Counted from the first letter of the stretch, positions 1 through 10,903 are shown. The stretch is DNA of 64,000 nt from Grammothele lineata (GCA_002150815.3 NDFF03000002.1:186001-250000); one strand, 5' to 3'. A program made the numbers and translations. The notes: generated by a model from the sequence alone, not told the origin.

Positions 1-239
1 CCTGATCGCGGAGAGAAGAATACTGTACACACCTGACGCGCACGTATTAGAGATACTTGGCCGCTACTCAGACGGGGTCGCGAGGAGCACGGAGGACTCA
101 GGAGTGCTGTGTGATCAAGGAGCGGCGCTTGCGGCCCGGGCACCGAGATATTGTTTGCTTGTATTTGGATGTGGCTGGAGGTCGCGATTGATGATTTTAC
201 GCCGCTCGCGCGATCCCGCATACTTCAAGACTTCGCCAA

Positions 240-620
240 AGAGCGTTGGTCTTGGATCCCAAGTAGTCTCCGTGGCCGACCACAGATCCCAGCGTTCGCC
301 ATCATCCACGCTGTCCTGTGAGCACCACCACCCCCACTCTCTACATGTCTGCGATGGCAGCCCACTTACCGCACACACGCCGCCCAGCTCGCCCGTGACC
401 GTCATCATCATCAGCCTCTTCACATCTTCTTCCCTCGAGACGTCCTCTTAAATAAACACTACGCAAATCCCGTACCCGTCCTTAAGCTTGTCCGCGAGCG
501 CGACGAGCCGCGTCTGAACGTAGAAGAAGTCGAAGGGCCCGTCGCGCGCGAGGCAGGTCGCGATGGCGTGTCCAATGCTTTCTGTGGCCCCGGTGACGAT
601 CACGACGCGCTTTGGGGTCG
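240..620 (-). pseudogene. Short-chain dehydrogenase/reductase, N-terminal half (broken)
   Basis: Read on the minus strand from about 615, the sequence encodes the start of a Rossmann-fold SDR: a beta strand followed by TGATESIG, the NAD(P)-binding TGxxxxIG motif. It continues into a helix (HAIATCLARDG) and a DVSREEDVKRL segment typical of these enzymes. After an apparent intron the NAG motif appears (MMANAGIC, near 290). An in-frame TAA interrupts the protein between VVFI and EDVS (near 449). The remaining two thirds of the enzyme are not downstream on this strand. They lie on the opposite strand at about 700-1480, so the gene has been split by an inversion. The subclass looks like acetoin/diacetyl-reductase-type SDRs, but I am not certain of the substrate. 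Confidence 0.75.
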
Positions 621-699
621 ACACTGCGGTGACTTCAGGTTTCGGGAACGATGGGGGAGAATGTGGGGGATGACTTCTTTTCGGGTCCGCGCTGACTTT

Positions 700-1480
700 G
701 TGTAGGCTTTTGTATGTCGCGCGTCCGACGAGCGAGCTCCAACCCGTGTCCTTGGAAGATGGCTATGTAAAGCCACGATCGCTTGCTGAACATCAACATC
801 AAAGGAACCTTCTTTTGCTACAAATACGCTGCAATGCATCCTCTCGTGCAGGGTGGCGGTGGTCGTCTTATCGGTGCAGCGTCCATGGCAAGCAAGCAGG
901 GAACGTCTCGGACCGGAGTTAACTCTTTACATCCGCTCGCTGACGATTGCTTTACCTTGCATGCGCTTGTGCGCAAAGGAGGAGCTCATACGGCTGCTCA
1001 CACCACAACGAAGTTCGCGATCCGTGGAATGACATAGCGTGCAGCGATGGACTATGGAAAGCATGGCATCACGGCGAATTCGTATTCGCCTGGTGTGATA
1101 GAAACACCCCCCGAGTACGCCGTTCCTTCCCTTGACTCGCTCCATGGTTACTGATTGTTTCACGATCTAGTGGCCGGCTTGGACGAGTATCACACGAGCA
1201 TCAGCGGAAACTCTAAAGGGTCGTGGACCAGTCAGGTACGTGCGTGCGTCACGTTTACTTCAGCTGGGTATTGACGTACACGGTTCTCGGTATGCAGTGA
1301 AACTCGGCTTCTCTGCCAGGCCACAATGGACAGCCCGAGGATGTCGCGAAGCTGCTATCGTTCCTCGTGTCCGATGAATTCGTGCCGTTGATTACCGGTG
1401 TGTTCTTCCATTCATACGTTCAGAAGTGCTGGCACCTGACTTGAGCCGCGTCCGGACCCGACCGCACGTTTTAGGTCAAT
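700..1480 (+). pseudogene. Short-chain dehydrogenase/reductase, middle and C-terminal part (broken)
   Basis: The plus strand carries the rest of the SDR. A NIKGTFFCYKYAAMHPL helix is followed by GGGGRLIGAASMASKQG (the catalytic Ser strand region). Then come TKFAIRGMT, a TAG stop where Gln is usual, AAMDYGKHGITANSYSPG and, after another interruption, GQPEDVAKLLSFLVSD and LITG. The catalytic Tyr-x-x-x-Lys stretch is damaged. Two in-frame stops and several frame changes show that it is dead. Together with the 240-620 fragment it makes one complete ancestral SDR whose halves now face away from each other. Confidence 0.75.
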
Positions 1481-1489
1481 CGGTGAGTT

Positions 1490-1902
1490 CGCTCGCGTCT
1501 TCTCATTTATTATTTTTTGATATTGATTCCCTTGATAGTATTCTGCAGACGAGGGATTTGCTTCGACTAAGAGAGGAAGGTGTGGACACAGGTTTTCACC
1601 GCCAGTCCGCAGTTCGAGCAGAGTTATTTTATGTTGCATTGGTGTTGAATTGATGTACGGAGGCACCATTGCCGGTGTATCGTGGTCTGATGTCATGCAT
1701 GACCCACGGCATCTTGCGGAATACCCGCATGCAGCATTGAGCGGCTTCTTCGTCTCTCGTGACAACGATGGCAGGCGATAAGACTCAGTTACGCCCTCTT
1801 CGTCCGTATCATTCTTGAACTGCATCTAGGTCAGTCGCATAGTCCCTACCGAGAGCTGTCTCTAACAACAGTATTTATTCCCTCCTAGATCGATGTTCCA
1901 CT
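1490..1902. other. Intergenic, nothing recognised
   Basis: About 400 bp between the SDR remnant and the F-box gene. Short open frames on both strands show no recognisable protein and no conserved motif. It probably contains the F-box gene promoter, but no clear TATA box is visible. Confidence 0.4.
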
Positions 1903-2289
1903 ATGTCGGCAAATGATGATAAGAATCCCGCTAGTCCTCGGGTTCCCACAGAACTCTGTCTCGCTATCATCGACGAGGTCGCTATCGACAGCCGAAGCAA
2001 CGTTCTGTGGAAGCGCGCCGACGTCGCTCAGCTCCAGCAATGCTCACTCGTATGTCGCGCTTGGCGGCCCCGAGCTCAGTATTGGATCTTCTGTGTCATT
2101 CACGTGGAGAACGTCAGCCAGTTGCGTAGACTTGTGGCCGTGTTCGATACCGCGCCGGCTCTCGCATCACACGTCCAGTTGGTCAACCTCATTTCATTAA
2201 CATTCGGGTCCAAACTACATCCTCCTTGGAATACAGTTTGCTTGTTCCCTACGCTGCTTGGACAAAGACTCACGAACAAGGTGACCATG
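1903..2289 (+). pseudogene. F-box protein, 5' part, interrupted by the giant element
   Basis: The ATG at 1903 opens a protein whose first 60 residues form an F-box-like segment: PTELCLAIIDEVA, then LQQCSLVCRAWRPRAQYWIF, the usual Leu-Pro/Cys-Arg-x-Trp pattern. F-box proteins bind Skp1 in SCF ubiquitin ligases and select substrates through the C-terminal region. The frame runs undisturbed to the ACCATG target site at 2284-2289. There it enters foreign sequence and reaches a stop within 33 bases. The remainder of the gene resumes in the same frame at 24183. The locus is therefore an intact F-box gene except for the insertion. A truncated 139-residue product with F-box but no substrate-binding part might still be made. 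Confidence 0.85.
2284..2289 (+). repeat. Target-site duplication, left copy (ACCATG)
   Basis: ACCATG directly precedes the first terminal base of the element. The identical hexamer follows the other end at 24177-24182. Both copies are codons Thr-Met in the same F-box frame. Confidence 0.9.
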
Positions 2290-2390
2290 TATGACGCGGT
2301 TTATTGGACAATAATACTCTAGGCCTGCGTGAGAGGCGGTGAGAGGAGGTGAGCGCGGGTGAGAGCGCGTGAAACCCTCGAAGCGCCCAC
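2290..2390 (+). repeat. Left terminal inverted repeat with outer GTGAG array
   Basis: The outermost 21 bases match the right end in inverted orientation, with the shared core TTTATTGGACA at 2300-2310. Inside this come about five 10-bp units of GTGAG type (2329-2372), matching the same array read inward from the right end. Confidence 0.8.
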
Positions 2391-2630
2391 TTTCACCAGC
2401 TCTCACCCGCTCTCACCAGCTCTCACCCGCTCTCACCAGCTCTCACTCGCTCTCACCAGCTCTCACCCGCGCTCACCTCCTCTCACCGCCTGTCACCTGC
2501 GCCCACCGCCTGTCACCTGCTCTCATCCGCGCTCACCCGCGCTCACCCGCGCTCACCTGCTCTCACCACCTCTCACCTGCTCTCACCACCTCTCACTTGC
2601 TCTCACCGCCTCTCACCACCTCTCATCAGC
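2391..2630 (+). repeat. 24 x 10-bp subterminal tandem repeat, consensus TCTCACCNGC
   Basis: Twenty-four consecutive 10-bp units lie in exact register, with variation mainly at positions 1-2 and 7-9. The orientation is opposite to the outer GTGAG array, so the end is arranged head to head. Near-helical phasing suggests sites for a multimeric protein such as the integrase; that role is inferred. Confidence 0.85.
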
Positions 2631-3234
2631 TCCGATTTGACCACCGCCAGTCAAGATCTGCCGCTGATGGTGGTGTTATCTCGCAACCGCTTCATCCGTT
2701 CGAGCCGCGCGCAGGCACCAGGGTCGTGTCCATATATGGTAGGTGTATCAATCACGCGCAACCCCGGCCCTCCTGCCGGACGGGGGAGGTTATTTAAGCC
2801 GCTCCTCGGGCACCTCCGGCGAGATTTCGATCGAGAAAGGAGATCTAAGCCAAACAGCCTCTCCGGAGGCTTCGAATTCCTCGAAACCGCCGGTTTACTA
2901 CTACTCCCTCTCCTAGCTTCTTCTTGCGGGCACCTCTCCGGCCCGTCTCGCTGCTAGATAGATTCCTAGTTTACCGCATGTACTGCCGTACTCCAGATGC
3001 AATATATTTACTTCTCATGGACTCAATTCTGCCGCTCCAGTCCCCGATTTATCAGGGCCATTGGTTCTACCGCGCCCCAAGCTACACCCAATCGGAGTGT
3101 TGTCCTCTTGCAGCATGACTTGATCCCCTCGTCCCTCTCGCATTCCGCTCCTACCCCTCTGCGCATCTGAAATCCCCCTCCACTCTGTTTTGTCTCCCCA
3201 TTTCCGCACCAATACCATCTATTCCGCCGACCCC
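2631..3234 (+). promoter_or_regulatory. Left leader and probable integrase promoter
   Basis: About 600 bp without a convincing gene. It contains a TATA-like TTATTTAAG near 2789, a CTCCGGAG palindrome near 2862, and two GGGCACCTC-CGG stretches (near 2807 and 2929). CGG/CCG half-sites of this kind are typical targets of Zn2Cys6 proteins, one of which the element seems to encode. Promoter function is inferred. Confidence 0.4.
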
Positions 3235-5053
3235 ATGAGCACTGCTCTCCAGAACATTCGCGCCGCTCATTTTGAGCTGGAGCGATGCGTGAACAGGGCC
3301 GTACGCACTCAAGTGGGGGATAGGGCGAGACTGGGAGAACTGCGCAATCAAGGGCTGGCATTAGCTCGAGCAGCGGAAGAGGTGAGAACGTCTCCGGCAT
3401 GTGCTCCCCAGTTTCCTCATCCCCGCCCGGCACTTCAAGAACCGCGAGTTGCTCGCCCCCGAAGAGCGCGAAACACTCGTCCGTAACATCAGCATTTTGC
3501 TTGATGAGCTCGACCGGGCCTGTCACCAATCGTCCGACCCTCCTCAAGGTCCCCCGCTACGCCCTACTCGAGTCATTCACACCGGACGCCGTGGTCGTCC
3601 ACGCATAGAAATCGACTCGACGTTTCTTGAGCACGCATATGAATTCAGCGGCCCAACAAAGATCTCCCGGGCACTCGGTTCATGTTCAGCGCGGACCGTC
3701 AGGCGAGCAGCTCTCGCTCAGGGCCTTGCAGAGCCAGCACCGCCCGTTTTCTCCGTTGTAAGCGACGGGGACAATATCGACATCATTCACACAACTGCAA
3801 CTGCCCCCGTGTCCACGCTGACTGACGACGAGCTCGACCATGCTATCCGCGCTATCCTCACCGTCTTTCCAACTTTCGGGCGCTCTATGGTGGCCGGCAC
3901 CCTGCGAAGCGATGGTCACAGAGTCCCCGAAGCTCGTGTCGCTCAGTCTATGGTACGCATCCAAGGAGCACCCGCTTCCTTTGGACATCGCGTTCTCACT
4001 CGCAAGGTCTACCATGTCCCCGGGCCCAACTCTCTCATACATCACGACGGCCAGCACGGTAGGTCTATGATTGGTTGGGACCGCGCTTTGGACCTTCCTC
4101 CGTCTCACGCTCTGACGCACCTCTCGCAGGGCTGATTCGTTGGAAGTTCGTCATTCACTGTTTCATCGATGGATACTCAAGGTTCGTTACGGGAATCCGT
4201 GTCCACGACAACAACAGAGCGGACACTGTGCTTGAGCTCTTTTTGGACGCCGTCGAGCTTCACGGAGTTCCCAGTCGTGTGCGTGGGGACCACGGGACGG
4301 AGAACCTGCGCGTAGCTGAGTGGATGGAGGAAACTCGGGGTCTTGGCCGGGGATCGTACATTTGGGGCCCGTACGTTCTACTTTCTCTACCGGCCCATTT
4401 CAGACCTTGATTTTTTGATTAGGAGCGTCCATAACACGCGCATAGAGCGGCTTTGGTACGATGTCACCCAAGGGTTCGGCGGCAAGTGGAAGACCTTCTT
4501 TCTCGAGCTCGAGAATTACGCAGGCCTCAACCCCGACAACCTATGTCATCTCTGGCTCCTTCACCACCTCTTCCTCGGCATGCTTAATGAAGACGCTCAA
4601 GACTGGGCTGCGTCTTGGAACTCTCACAAAGTGCGCGTTCGGGGAGAGCGACCGGACACTCCCTCAGAACGGTTCATGTTTGGTATGGTTCAGCACGGCG
4701 CCCGGGGACTTGATTTCTTCCCGGAGAGTCAAGAGGATGTTGACATAGGCAGTGTGGCTGAGTATGGGATAGACTGGGATGTCATTGATGACCCGGTCCT
4801 CATGAACCATCACCACCAGCACAACCCAACCATTGACGACCCGCATGGTCCCTTTTCCCCTTTTGCGACTGCCCCGACGCAGCCCACTCACATTGAAGTT
4901 ACACCACCAGACGTCCCCCTTAGCGTAGATCAGATTCAGTACTTAGACACTTACTTGGCTTCTTCTTTTGACCTCGGCTCTCGCGATATGTCTGTTCGAC
5001 GGAGTATATGGGCTACTGCTCTGGACCTCTGTCTTCAGCTTACTGCACAGTAG
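3235..5053 (+). CDS. DDE integrase/transposase (rve-like core), 545 aa
   Basis: Four exons (3235-3381, 3440-4058, 4130-4370, 4423-5053) with GT..AG introns join to 1638 bases without a stop. Residues 1-90 are helical and 90-170 contain a helix-turn-helix-like stretch ([20 protein letters not shown]). A retroviral-integrase-like core follows: first Asp at 252 (HHDGQHG), the strand [12 protein letters not shown], second Asp at 309 (VRGDHGTEN), and Glu at 344 (HNTRIERLW). This is a D-D-34-E arrangement. The C-terminal part (WASWN-type region, His-rich tail) is less conserved. It resembles the putative integrase core family frequent in mushroom and marine animal genomes. It should bind the inverted ends and catalyse strand transfer; the 6-bp target duplication fits this chemistry. 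All catalytic residues are present, so it may be active. Confidence 0.88.
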
Positions 5054-5204
5054 TCCCCCAATAGAATGTCATGCTTGTTCCATCTATTATTGATTACATA
5101 TGGTCTTCACCATCAGTCTCCTCTATCAAGGCTATCGATGACGACGGATTTCAGGGATTAAGCGCCGGATTCGCTCCTCTCCCCTTGATCCCTTCGTCAC
5201 CCCG

Positions 5205-7422
5205 ATGGCATCCCGTCGCACCCGGAGAGAAAGAACTGGAGAGCCATTCGATGGCAGCGGACCTCTCCGCCGCCACGCGCCTGGATATGCTTATGTTCCC
5301 GCCGACTGGAGCCCTCCCACTGCGACTGCTGAGCCTTCCGAGCGTGAGTTACGTATTGCAGCACGTAACGCGCGGAGGGAGACACCAGCTGCCGCGCCTC
5401 CCCCCGAAGGATCCACTGGGCATCTAGGTGCGTTATGCAGTTTACACATCCAGTTTCTGCTTACCGGAGACCTTCCCAGATGCACAGAACACGTCACCAA
5501 GTGGTATTCCCCTTGGCTCGGACGCTACCCAGATCAACGCTGTTTCCGACGCCTGTAATGGTACATCCCTGCGCACCACAGATCATTTTGATGCATCCGT
5601 GCTGGAACACTCGTCCACCATCGTAGGCCCAACCACTACTTCCTCTATCGGCTTCCTCACCCATGCTGTAAGCTCACTCCCTCACCCCCATATCGCTCTC
5701 CTCATGTCTTCCAGTCGTTCGAGCCCACCCCACTTCAACAACACCTGCTTTCTGACCAAGAAAACCTTGAGCCAGATGGAACTGCTCCGGTGAGCATATC
5801 CCAACACTATATGCCTCCTTGCCATCCGATTCCGACCTTGTGCAACCTGCTACGGACAGAACAACACCCCTCCCCCCACTGGCAACGCGAGTCTCATTTC
5901 CCAGCACATTTCCGGTAAGTCATAATTGCGGCATTTAGCCTTGGCTTACGTCCAAATGTAGGTCCCCCACGGCCATTCATTCCGTCCACTGCCTTCATAG
6001 GACGTTTGCTTGAGAGCAGACGAAATGCTCCGAGCACGGTTTCAGCAGTAAGAAAACTCTGATAGTCTCCGTAACAGCTGACTCACTCTGCATGCCCCGC
6101 CCTGCCTTTCTCCGCCCCTCGCGCCCCTCTTTATTCAGGGATTAGATGGCAGTGGCTCAGGGCCGGCTGTCTCCGCAGAAATCGCCATCCCCCAAATACC
6201 CAACATACCTTTCCTTCACATTTCAGACGTCTCCCACCGCCCGGAAGAGAGTCCTGCCAACGGCACCCTTTCCGCGCTTTTTGAAGGCAATCCTCTCAAC
6301 AATGAGGACGTCTCCGGGATGCAAGCTGCTTCGGGCGCGACCCCACCCTACCCCCAGTTCTCATCAGAGCCAACCCACACTGGGTCATTGGGTATGTCCC
6401 TCCATTACGACGGCAATTCCCACGAAACGTTATACCAGCCCAACTGGCCAACGGAGACCTCAGAGACGTTCTTGCCCGCCATGCCGCCCGCCTTTCCATT
6501 TTCCGAAGACCCGTTCAATTTGACGAACAGTCACAGCAATTCCGCTGTCCCCGATGCATCTCCGATGCAGCAGATCCCGCCTATGATCCACCATACGTCT
6601 CCGATTGAGCAGAGCAACGTCTCCGGTAAGATTGCACTTTGTCCCCGGGGTCAGACTTCCCTCTAAATATTTCCCACTTCGGTTTTGTGAAGACGCGTTA
6701 ATTCCCATCAATATCCTTAGCAGTACCGTGGGCCTCAGCCCGTCTCCCACGTCTCCGACGCCTGCCGTGCCCCCTCAGCCTCTCCCGGTTGAGCAGGCAT
6801 ACATCTCCGGTAAACGTAGCTTGTCCTTCAGCACCATACAACCGTCTAATTTCCTCCCCCAGTTAACGACCGCATCAAAGCATACCTCACGGCGCGATTC
6901 GCACGGCAGTTGAACGCTGCTTTGGACGCTGCCTCCCCGCAATCACGATATGGCACTGCGTATCAGGATGTCATTGCTGTCAAGATGGCTGCTGAGGTAT
7001 TACGCGAGCTGGGAATCGTGACCGACAGTCCTCATTGTAAGGTTGTCTCAGTTGAGGTGGAGCCCGGCGTCCAGCTCAACATCAGCGGGGACGCAGTCTT
7101 TCACTGGATACGCCCGGAAGTCGCCCCAATCTCGTTTCGCAACACCCGCTCCTACATACAAAAGTTTGCAGCGGTTTACAAAGTTCTTTGCGAAGTTCAC
7201 CCCGACGGAAACCTCCCCCGGAACAGCGCGGCTGCTGAGCTGTATGGCCATCTCTCCGCGCTCATGAAGAATGAGAACCATCTCCCCGACGGTCGACTCG
7301 ATGCTACCCATCCGGCAGCCAAGGCCAGGACCCGGACACTTGTGAAGCTTGTCCAGTCGATCACTGCCTTGTCCCCATACAGCGATCACCACATTAACGT
7401 TCCTCACATCTCAGACTACTGA
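5205..7422 (+). CDS. Unknown element protein, Pro/Ser/Thr-rich with conserved C-terminal domain
   Basis: A multi-exon gene downstream of the integrase on the same strand. It starts at ATG 5205 (MASRRTRRERTGEP), with donors at 5428 and later sites of the form CTCCGGTAAG that recur at several exon ends (near 6620 and 6808). The first 400 or so residues are low-complexity and rich in Pro, Ser and Thr. The last exon (about 6860-7422) encodes an ordered domain of roughly 180 residues with alternating helices (VIAVKMAAEVLRELGIV, FHWIRPEVAPISF, SYIQKFAAVYKVLCEVHPDG, AAAELYGHLSALMKNENHLP). I do not recognise this domain. The fixed position after the integrase suggests an accessory mobility protein, but this is a guess. 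Exact exon borders in the middle are uncertain. Confidence 0.6.
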
Positions 7423-7662
7423 GTAGACAGCTAGGATATGTAGTAAGACATGTATCCTCTTCTGGGCAAATATTGAACCGCGAATGTCATCTCTCCGTCA
7501 CCGAAACAGCTCGTGTGGAGGTTTACTCTCTATTTTGACATGTTCTGAATACCGGACACATATTCGCCACTTCATTTCATAACCCAAGTCAAGCAGGTAA
7601 TTTCAAGATGTGCCCGACGTACATTGATACGATTAAATCGGATTCATGGCTATGTGAAAAAG
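7423..7662. other. Convergent intergenic spacer
   Basis: Region between the 3' ends of the plus-strand gene ending at 7422 and the minus-strand gene ending at 7663. No gene or motif was recognised. Confidence 0.4.
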
Positions 7663-8741
7663 TTACAAGTTCATGCCCTGGAATGCGAGCGTATTCACGT
7701 CATCTTTCACCTCTTCTACAACCTGTTTCGCACTCTCAAGAATTGTCTGCGTCATGCCCATCCTTCGGCGCAAATCTTCCATATCATAAGCAAACATCGA
7801 CATAGGTTGGATCTACTCCGTTATAATCAGCATAGGCATTTGATTCAGACAAGAAATGCAGGCTGTACGAACCTCGAATTCCTGACCAAACTTCCACCAG
7901 GATGGGCATTCACCAACTGACGGCCCAGTGGGTGGCCACTTCCACCAAAACGTGTCCTTTTCGTCCTCAGGGAGCTTGCCAAAAGTCTTGCCACCCAGGC
8001 CTTTCAGCGTTTTCAGAAATGCCTGCTTGTCCAAGGTCTCCATGCGAACCTCCAAAGCCCGATGTTGAACATTGCAGGACTTGAGCAATATGCGCAGAGG
8101 TTCGCAATCGGTTGCGACGCACTCGTCGGGATGTTGAATTCCAGAAATCGGCCCCACATGGGGGAGAATAGAACAGAGCCCTATCAAGGGCATGACCGTC
8201 CACTGGATATAGGAAGTCAATGGCATTCCTTCTGTGTCTGAATAGGACTCTACTTCCTCACCAGCTCTCGTGCAAGGCCATTTTTCCACCGAAGACGCTG
8301 GCCCTCGTCAGGGCTGTCGGGGAGTGCTGCTAGGGCTTCGCCAATGCGCCACATGATGTACATTATCTCCAGTCGAGCAGAATCGAGGGTGACACGCCGT
8401 CCGAGCTCTCCATATTCCTCAGAGCTGGGAAGGGGGAGGTGAGGATCAAGCCGTGACATGACGGGGAGCAGCAGCGAGCAGCACCCGCCTCACTCTGACG
8501 GGCGGGTAAGCCCTTCCTCCACCTGAGCTTTCCAGATTAGTACGATCTGGCTCTCGAAAGGGTCCATTGGTGGGCACATGTGACCAAGTACGGTGCCGCG
8601 TGATATTTTCGGCCCGAACATGTGCCACTCTGGACTCCATGTCTCCGGGGAGGCTAGATTGCCTATGAGGACGTGTCCGCCACAATCCGAGCAGTCACAA
8701 GGTAGCACATGCGCATTTAAATGAGACCGCAATCGAATCAA
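7663..8741 (-). CDS. Unknown small element protein
   Basis: Minus-strand coding sequence assembled from several open pieces. An upstream piece (8741-8490) has a CDCSDCGG cysteine knuckle and the stretch WSPEWHMFGPKISRG. A piece at 8459-8270 reads SSEEYGELGRRVTLDSARLEIMYIMWRIGEALAALP in segments. A piece at about 8130-7860 contains FLKTLKGLGGKTFGKLP and DTFWWKWPP. A final exon to the TAA at 7663 carries a helix (RRRMGMTQTILESAKQVVEE). Coding is supported by the ordered composition and the consistent strand. It is not certain whether the 8490-8741 piece belongs to this gene or is separate. No known family was recognised. It lies directly downstream of the dioxygenase gene on the same strand. 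Confidence 0.45.
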
Positions 8742-9077
8742 TCCAAACGCTCGAGCGAATTAATAGCCATGCAACAGAGCCCTCCCATTTCCGCATTGTA
8801 TGCAGAAAACACCTATTGAAAGGGGAACGCGATAGACAAACCGGAGACGGTAGGCAATTCGCAATTTTGGTCGCATCCTGCCTGGTTGTCCTAAAATCGG
8901 ATATCATAGTGCGCCGTCTCAATCCGAGTCTCCGATATCCGCGTAGGCATCTTCCTCCCAATGAAATGTAGCGCCTGGCCCACCCAGCAGCCAGACATCT
9001 GGAAGTAACCATTAACTCCGAGTACGCAATACGCATAGAAACTATACCCAAATCGCACCTACCGTTTACCACGTCTC

Positions 9078-10454
9078 CTACATTCCGCCACTGCCACTCC
9101 CATGGAGGACTATATCCAACGTCGGGCGTACGGCCTCTTCCTCCTTGCCGGATTCACGCCATAGCTTGCATACATCCTTCCTCGAAAAGAGTGCCAGGCA
9201 GAATCGCGTGCCGTTGACGGCCGGCACTGCATGCTGCAAAAACCGCGCAAAATTCAGCTGCACCGTCCCCGAGTCGTAGGGAACTGATATTCCCAAAGGT
9301 TTTATTGCAAAATATGCTTGTTCACCGTAATTTCCGACGGTGAGAACCAGGTCGAGAAATTCGGAAGCGTTGAGACTGTCGCAGTGAAAGATAGCCTCGC
9401 GGTTGGCGATGACCTGGCATGCTCCGAATGTGAACGGCCAGCTTGCTGTCACAGGTTGGCGCGCTCTGCATTCCGCCAGACGAGCAGAAAATATTCGATA
9501 CTGCTGTGGATTGATGATGGCGAGTACGGCGTTAAGGATGTTGCCCACGTCTTCCATCTCTCTCATCCAGTTCTGAACGACGACATCCCCGAACGACGCA
9601 GTGGGAGCTATGTTCTCCTTGCGATGCTGAGGCGCGTATCAGTTAGTGAGACATTCCTCTATAAAAGTCATGGACTTATATTGACCTGTTTCATACGAGG
9701 AAGTGTGGCAGGGGATATGTAGCATGAGCCTGCTACCGGACATGTATTGTCTGTCTTGAACAGTGTGGCAGACTGGCGCCACTTATCTCCACCATTTGGT
9801 CTCTCCCATTGCTTCGCTTGCGGGAGCAGGGCACAGGCATCGACAACAGTTCTCTGCGGAGAGAGATGAGAGACTTGGGTTCAGGGGCAGAGAGCAGGTA
9901 CTCACATTCAGGTCGTCGGGTATCAATTTGGGCAAAGAACAGGCCAAAATGACTCCCGATTTGTCTAAGAAAACGGCGGGCTCGGGAACCATCGGAAGGT
10001 ACCCGGCCGGAGTGGGTTCAGCGAGAGGCGGGAAGCGAGAGCGGTCCCAACCGTCCCCGGGTAGAGACTTTTGAGATGTGATCGCTCCCGAAAAGTCGGA
10101 TAGGGTCCAAGGCACCACCCCTGCACCATGTCAATGGTCTGTAAGTAATGCGGAGACCTGCAGACAAAAATCAGGCTCACATTGATTCCTCATCGCCTTA
10201 GCAAGGATCATTCCCGCTCTATTACACGCGGCGACCAAGTCCATGCTGAGGATGGTAGCCCCGGGGTTTGAGTGCGAGAATGAGACCGTATCATCCTTTG
10301 CTGCCATATGTAGGTTGAAGCTCTCTCGAACGAGTTTGTGCACTGCGTGACCGCGGGTAGATAGATCTGTTGGGCTGTTATGAGTGATGGGAGACATATC
10401 GTGCGTGACTTTGATAGACGACAAAGGAGGGAAGGAGAAACCGAAGATGTACAT
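9078..10454 (-). CDS. TET/JBP-like 2-oxoglutarate/Fe(II) dioxygenase
   Basis: Exons on the minus strand join as ...FLDKSGVILACSLPKLIPDDLN, RTVVDACALLPQAKQWER..CPVAGSCYIS, and an exon starting at 9626 that contains the double-stranded beta-helix. In it, FHCDS gives the iron-binding His-x-Asp, FLQHAV the distal His, and GTRFCLALF the Arg that binds 2-oxoglutarate. The spacing and the strands NREAIF, DLVLTVGNYGEQAYF and SVPYDSGTVQLNF match the expanded fungal TET/JBP family. That family oxidises 5-methylcytosine and is known in basidiomycetes to accompany KDZ transposons. All catalytic residues are present. The N-terminal exon (10454 to about 10180) is provisional. Here the partner is an integrase-type element, which is unusual. 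DNA-base oxidation as activity is inferred from the family. Confidence 0.8.
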
Positions 10455-10903
10455 TGACGACAAAAATCGCGGACGATCCAGGAACCTAACATGAGGCGGC
10501 CATGTGGAATCTCGCGTGGAACTTGAGGCCGGCGTTCTCGCAATTGCACACGTAAACAGAGTCGAGGTATTCGTTCAGGGCACGAACGATTACGTCCTTG
10601 GAAGACATGTAGATACACTGGGTGATATTATATTCCAACGCACGGTAAAACGTATCATACAATTAAGCATTGTCCGACTCCTGGCCTTCAGGTGTACCAC
10701 AATTCCAATTCGCAACATCATTTCCGGGGGCTGCCTCTCCTCGAAAGCGTCCGGCGCGAGCCTCGAGGGCTGCCATGTCCAGAGGATCCGTGTGCAGAGT
10801 TGGGACCCAATCCAAACACGAAGCCAGCGGGGGAGACGCGTGCGCTCGCGTGCACCAGAGGGTCTCCGCTCGATGAGCCCGCCCATCCAAATCCGCGCTC
10901 TCG
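10455..10903. other. Intergenic, nothing recognised
   Basis: About 450 bp between the dioxygenase 5' end and the 3' end of the next minus-strand gene. Open frames on either strand look like chance. It may contain further 5' exons or the promoter of the dioxygenase. Confidence 0.35.

Noticed and set aside
2391..2630. CRISPR-like array
   Set aside because: Units are 10 bp, contiguous and lack spacers; it is a simple phased tandem repeat in a eukaryote.
2359..2797. Ser/His/Leu-rich open frames across the repeat array
   Set aside because: They are open only because the 10-bp repeat lacks stops in those frames; no start context or partner exons.
4664..4891. Minus-strand frame inside the integrase gene
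   Set aside because: Shadow of the integrase C-terminal exon.
7624..7920. Plus-strand frame as a gene
   Set aside because: It is antisense to the better supported minus-strand exons ending at 7663.
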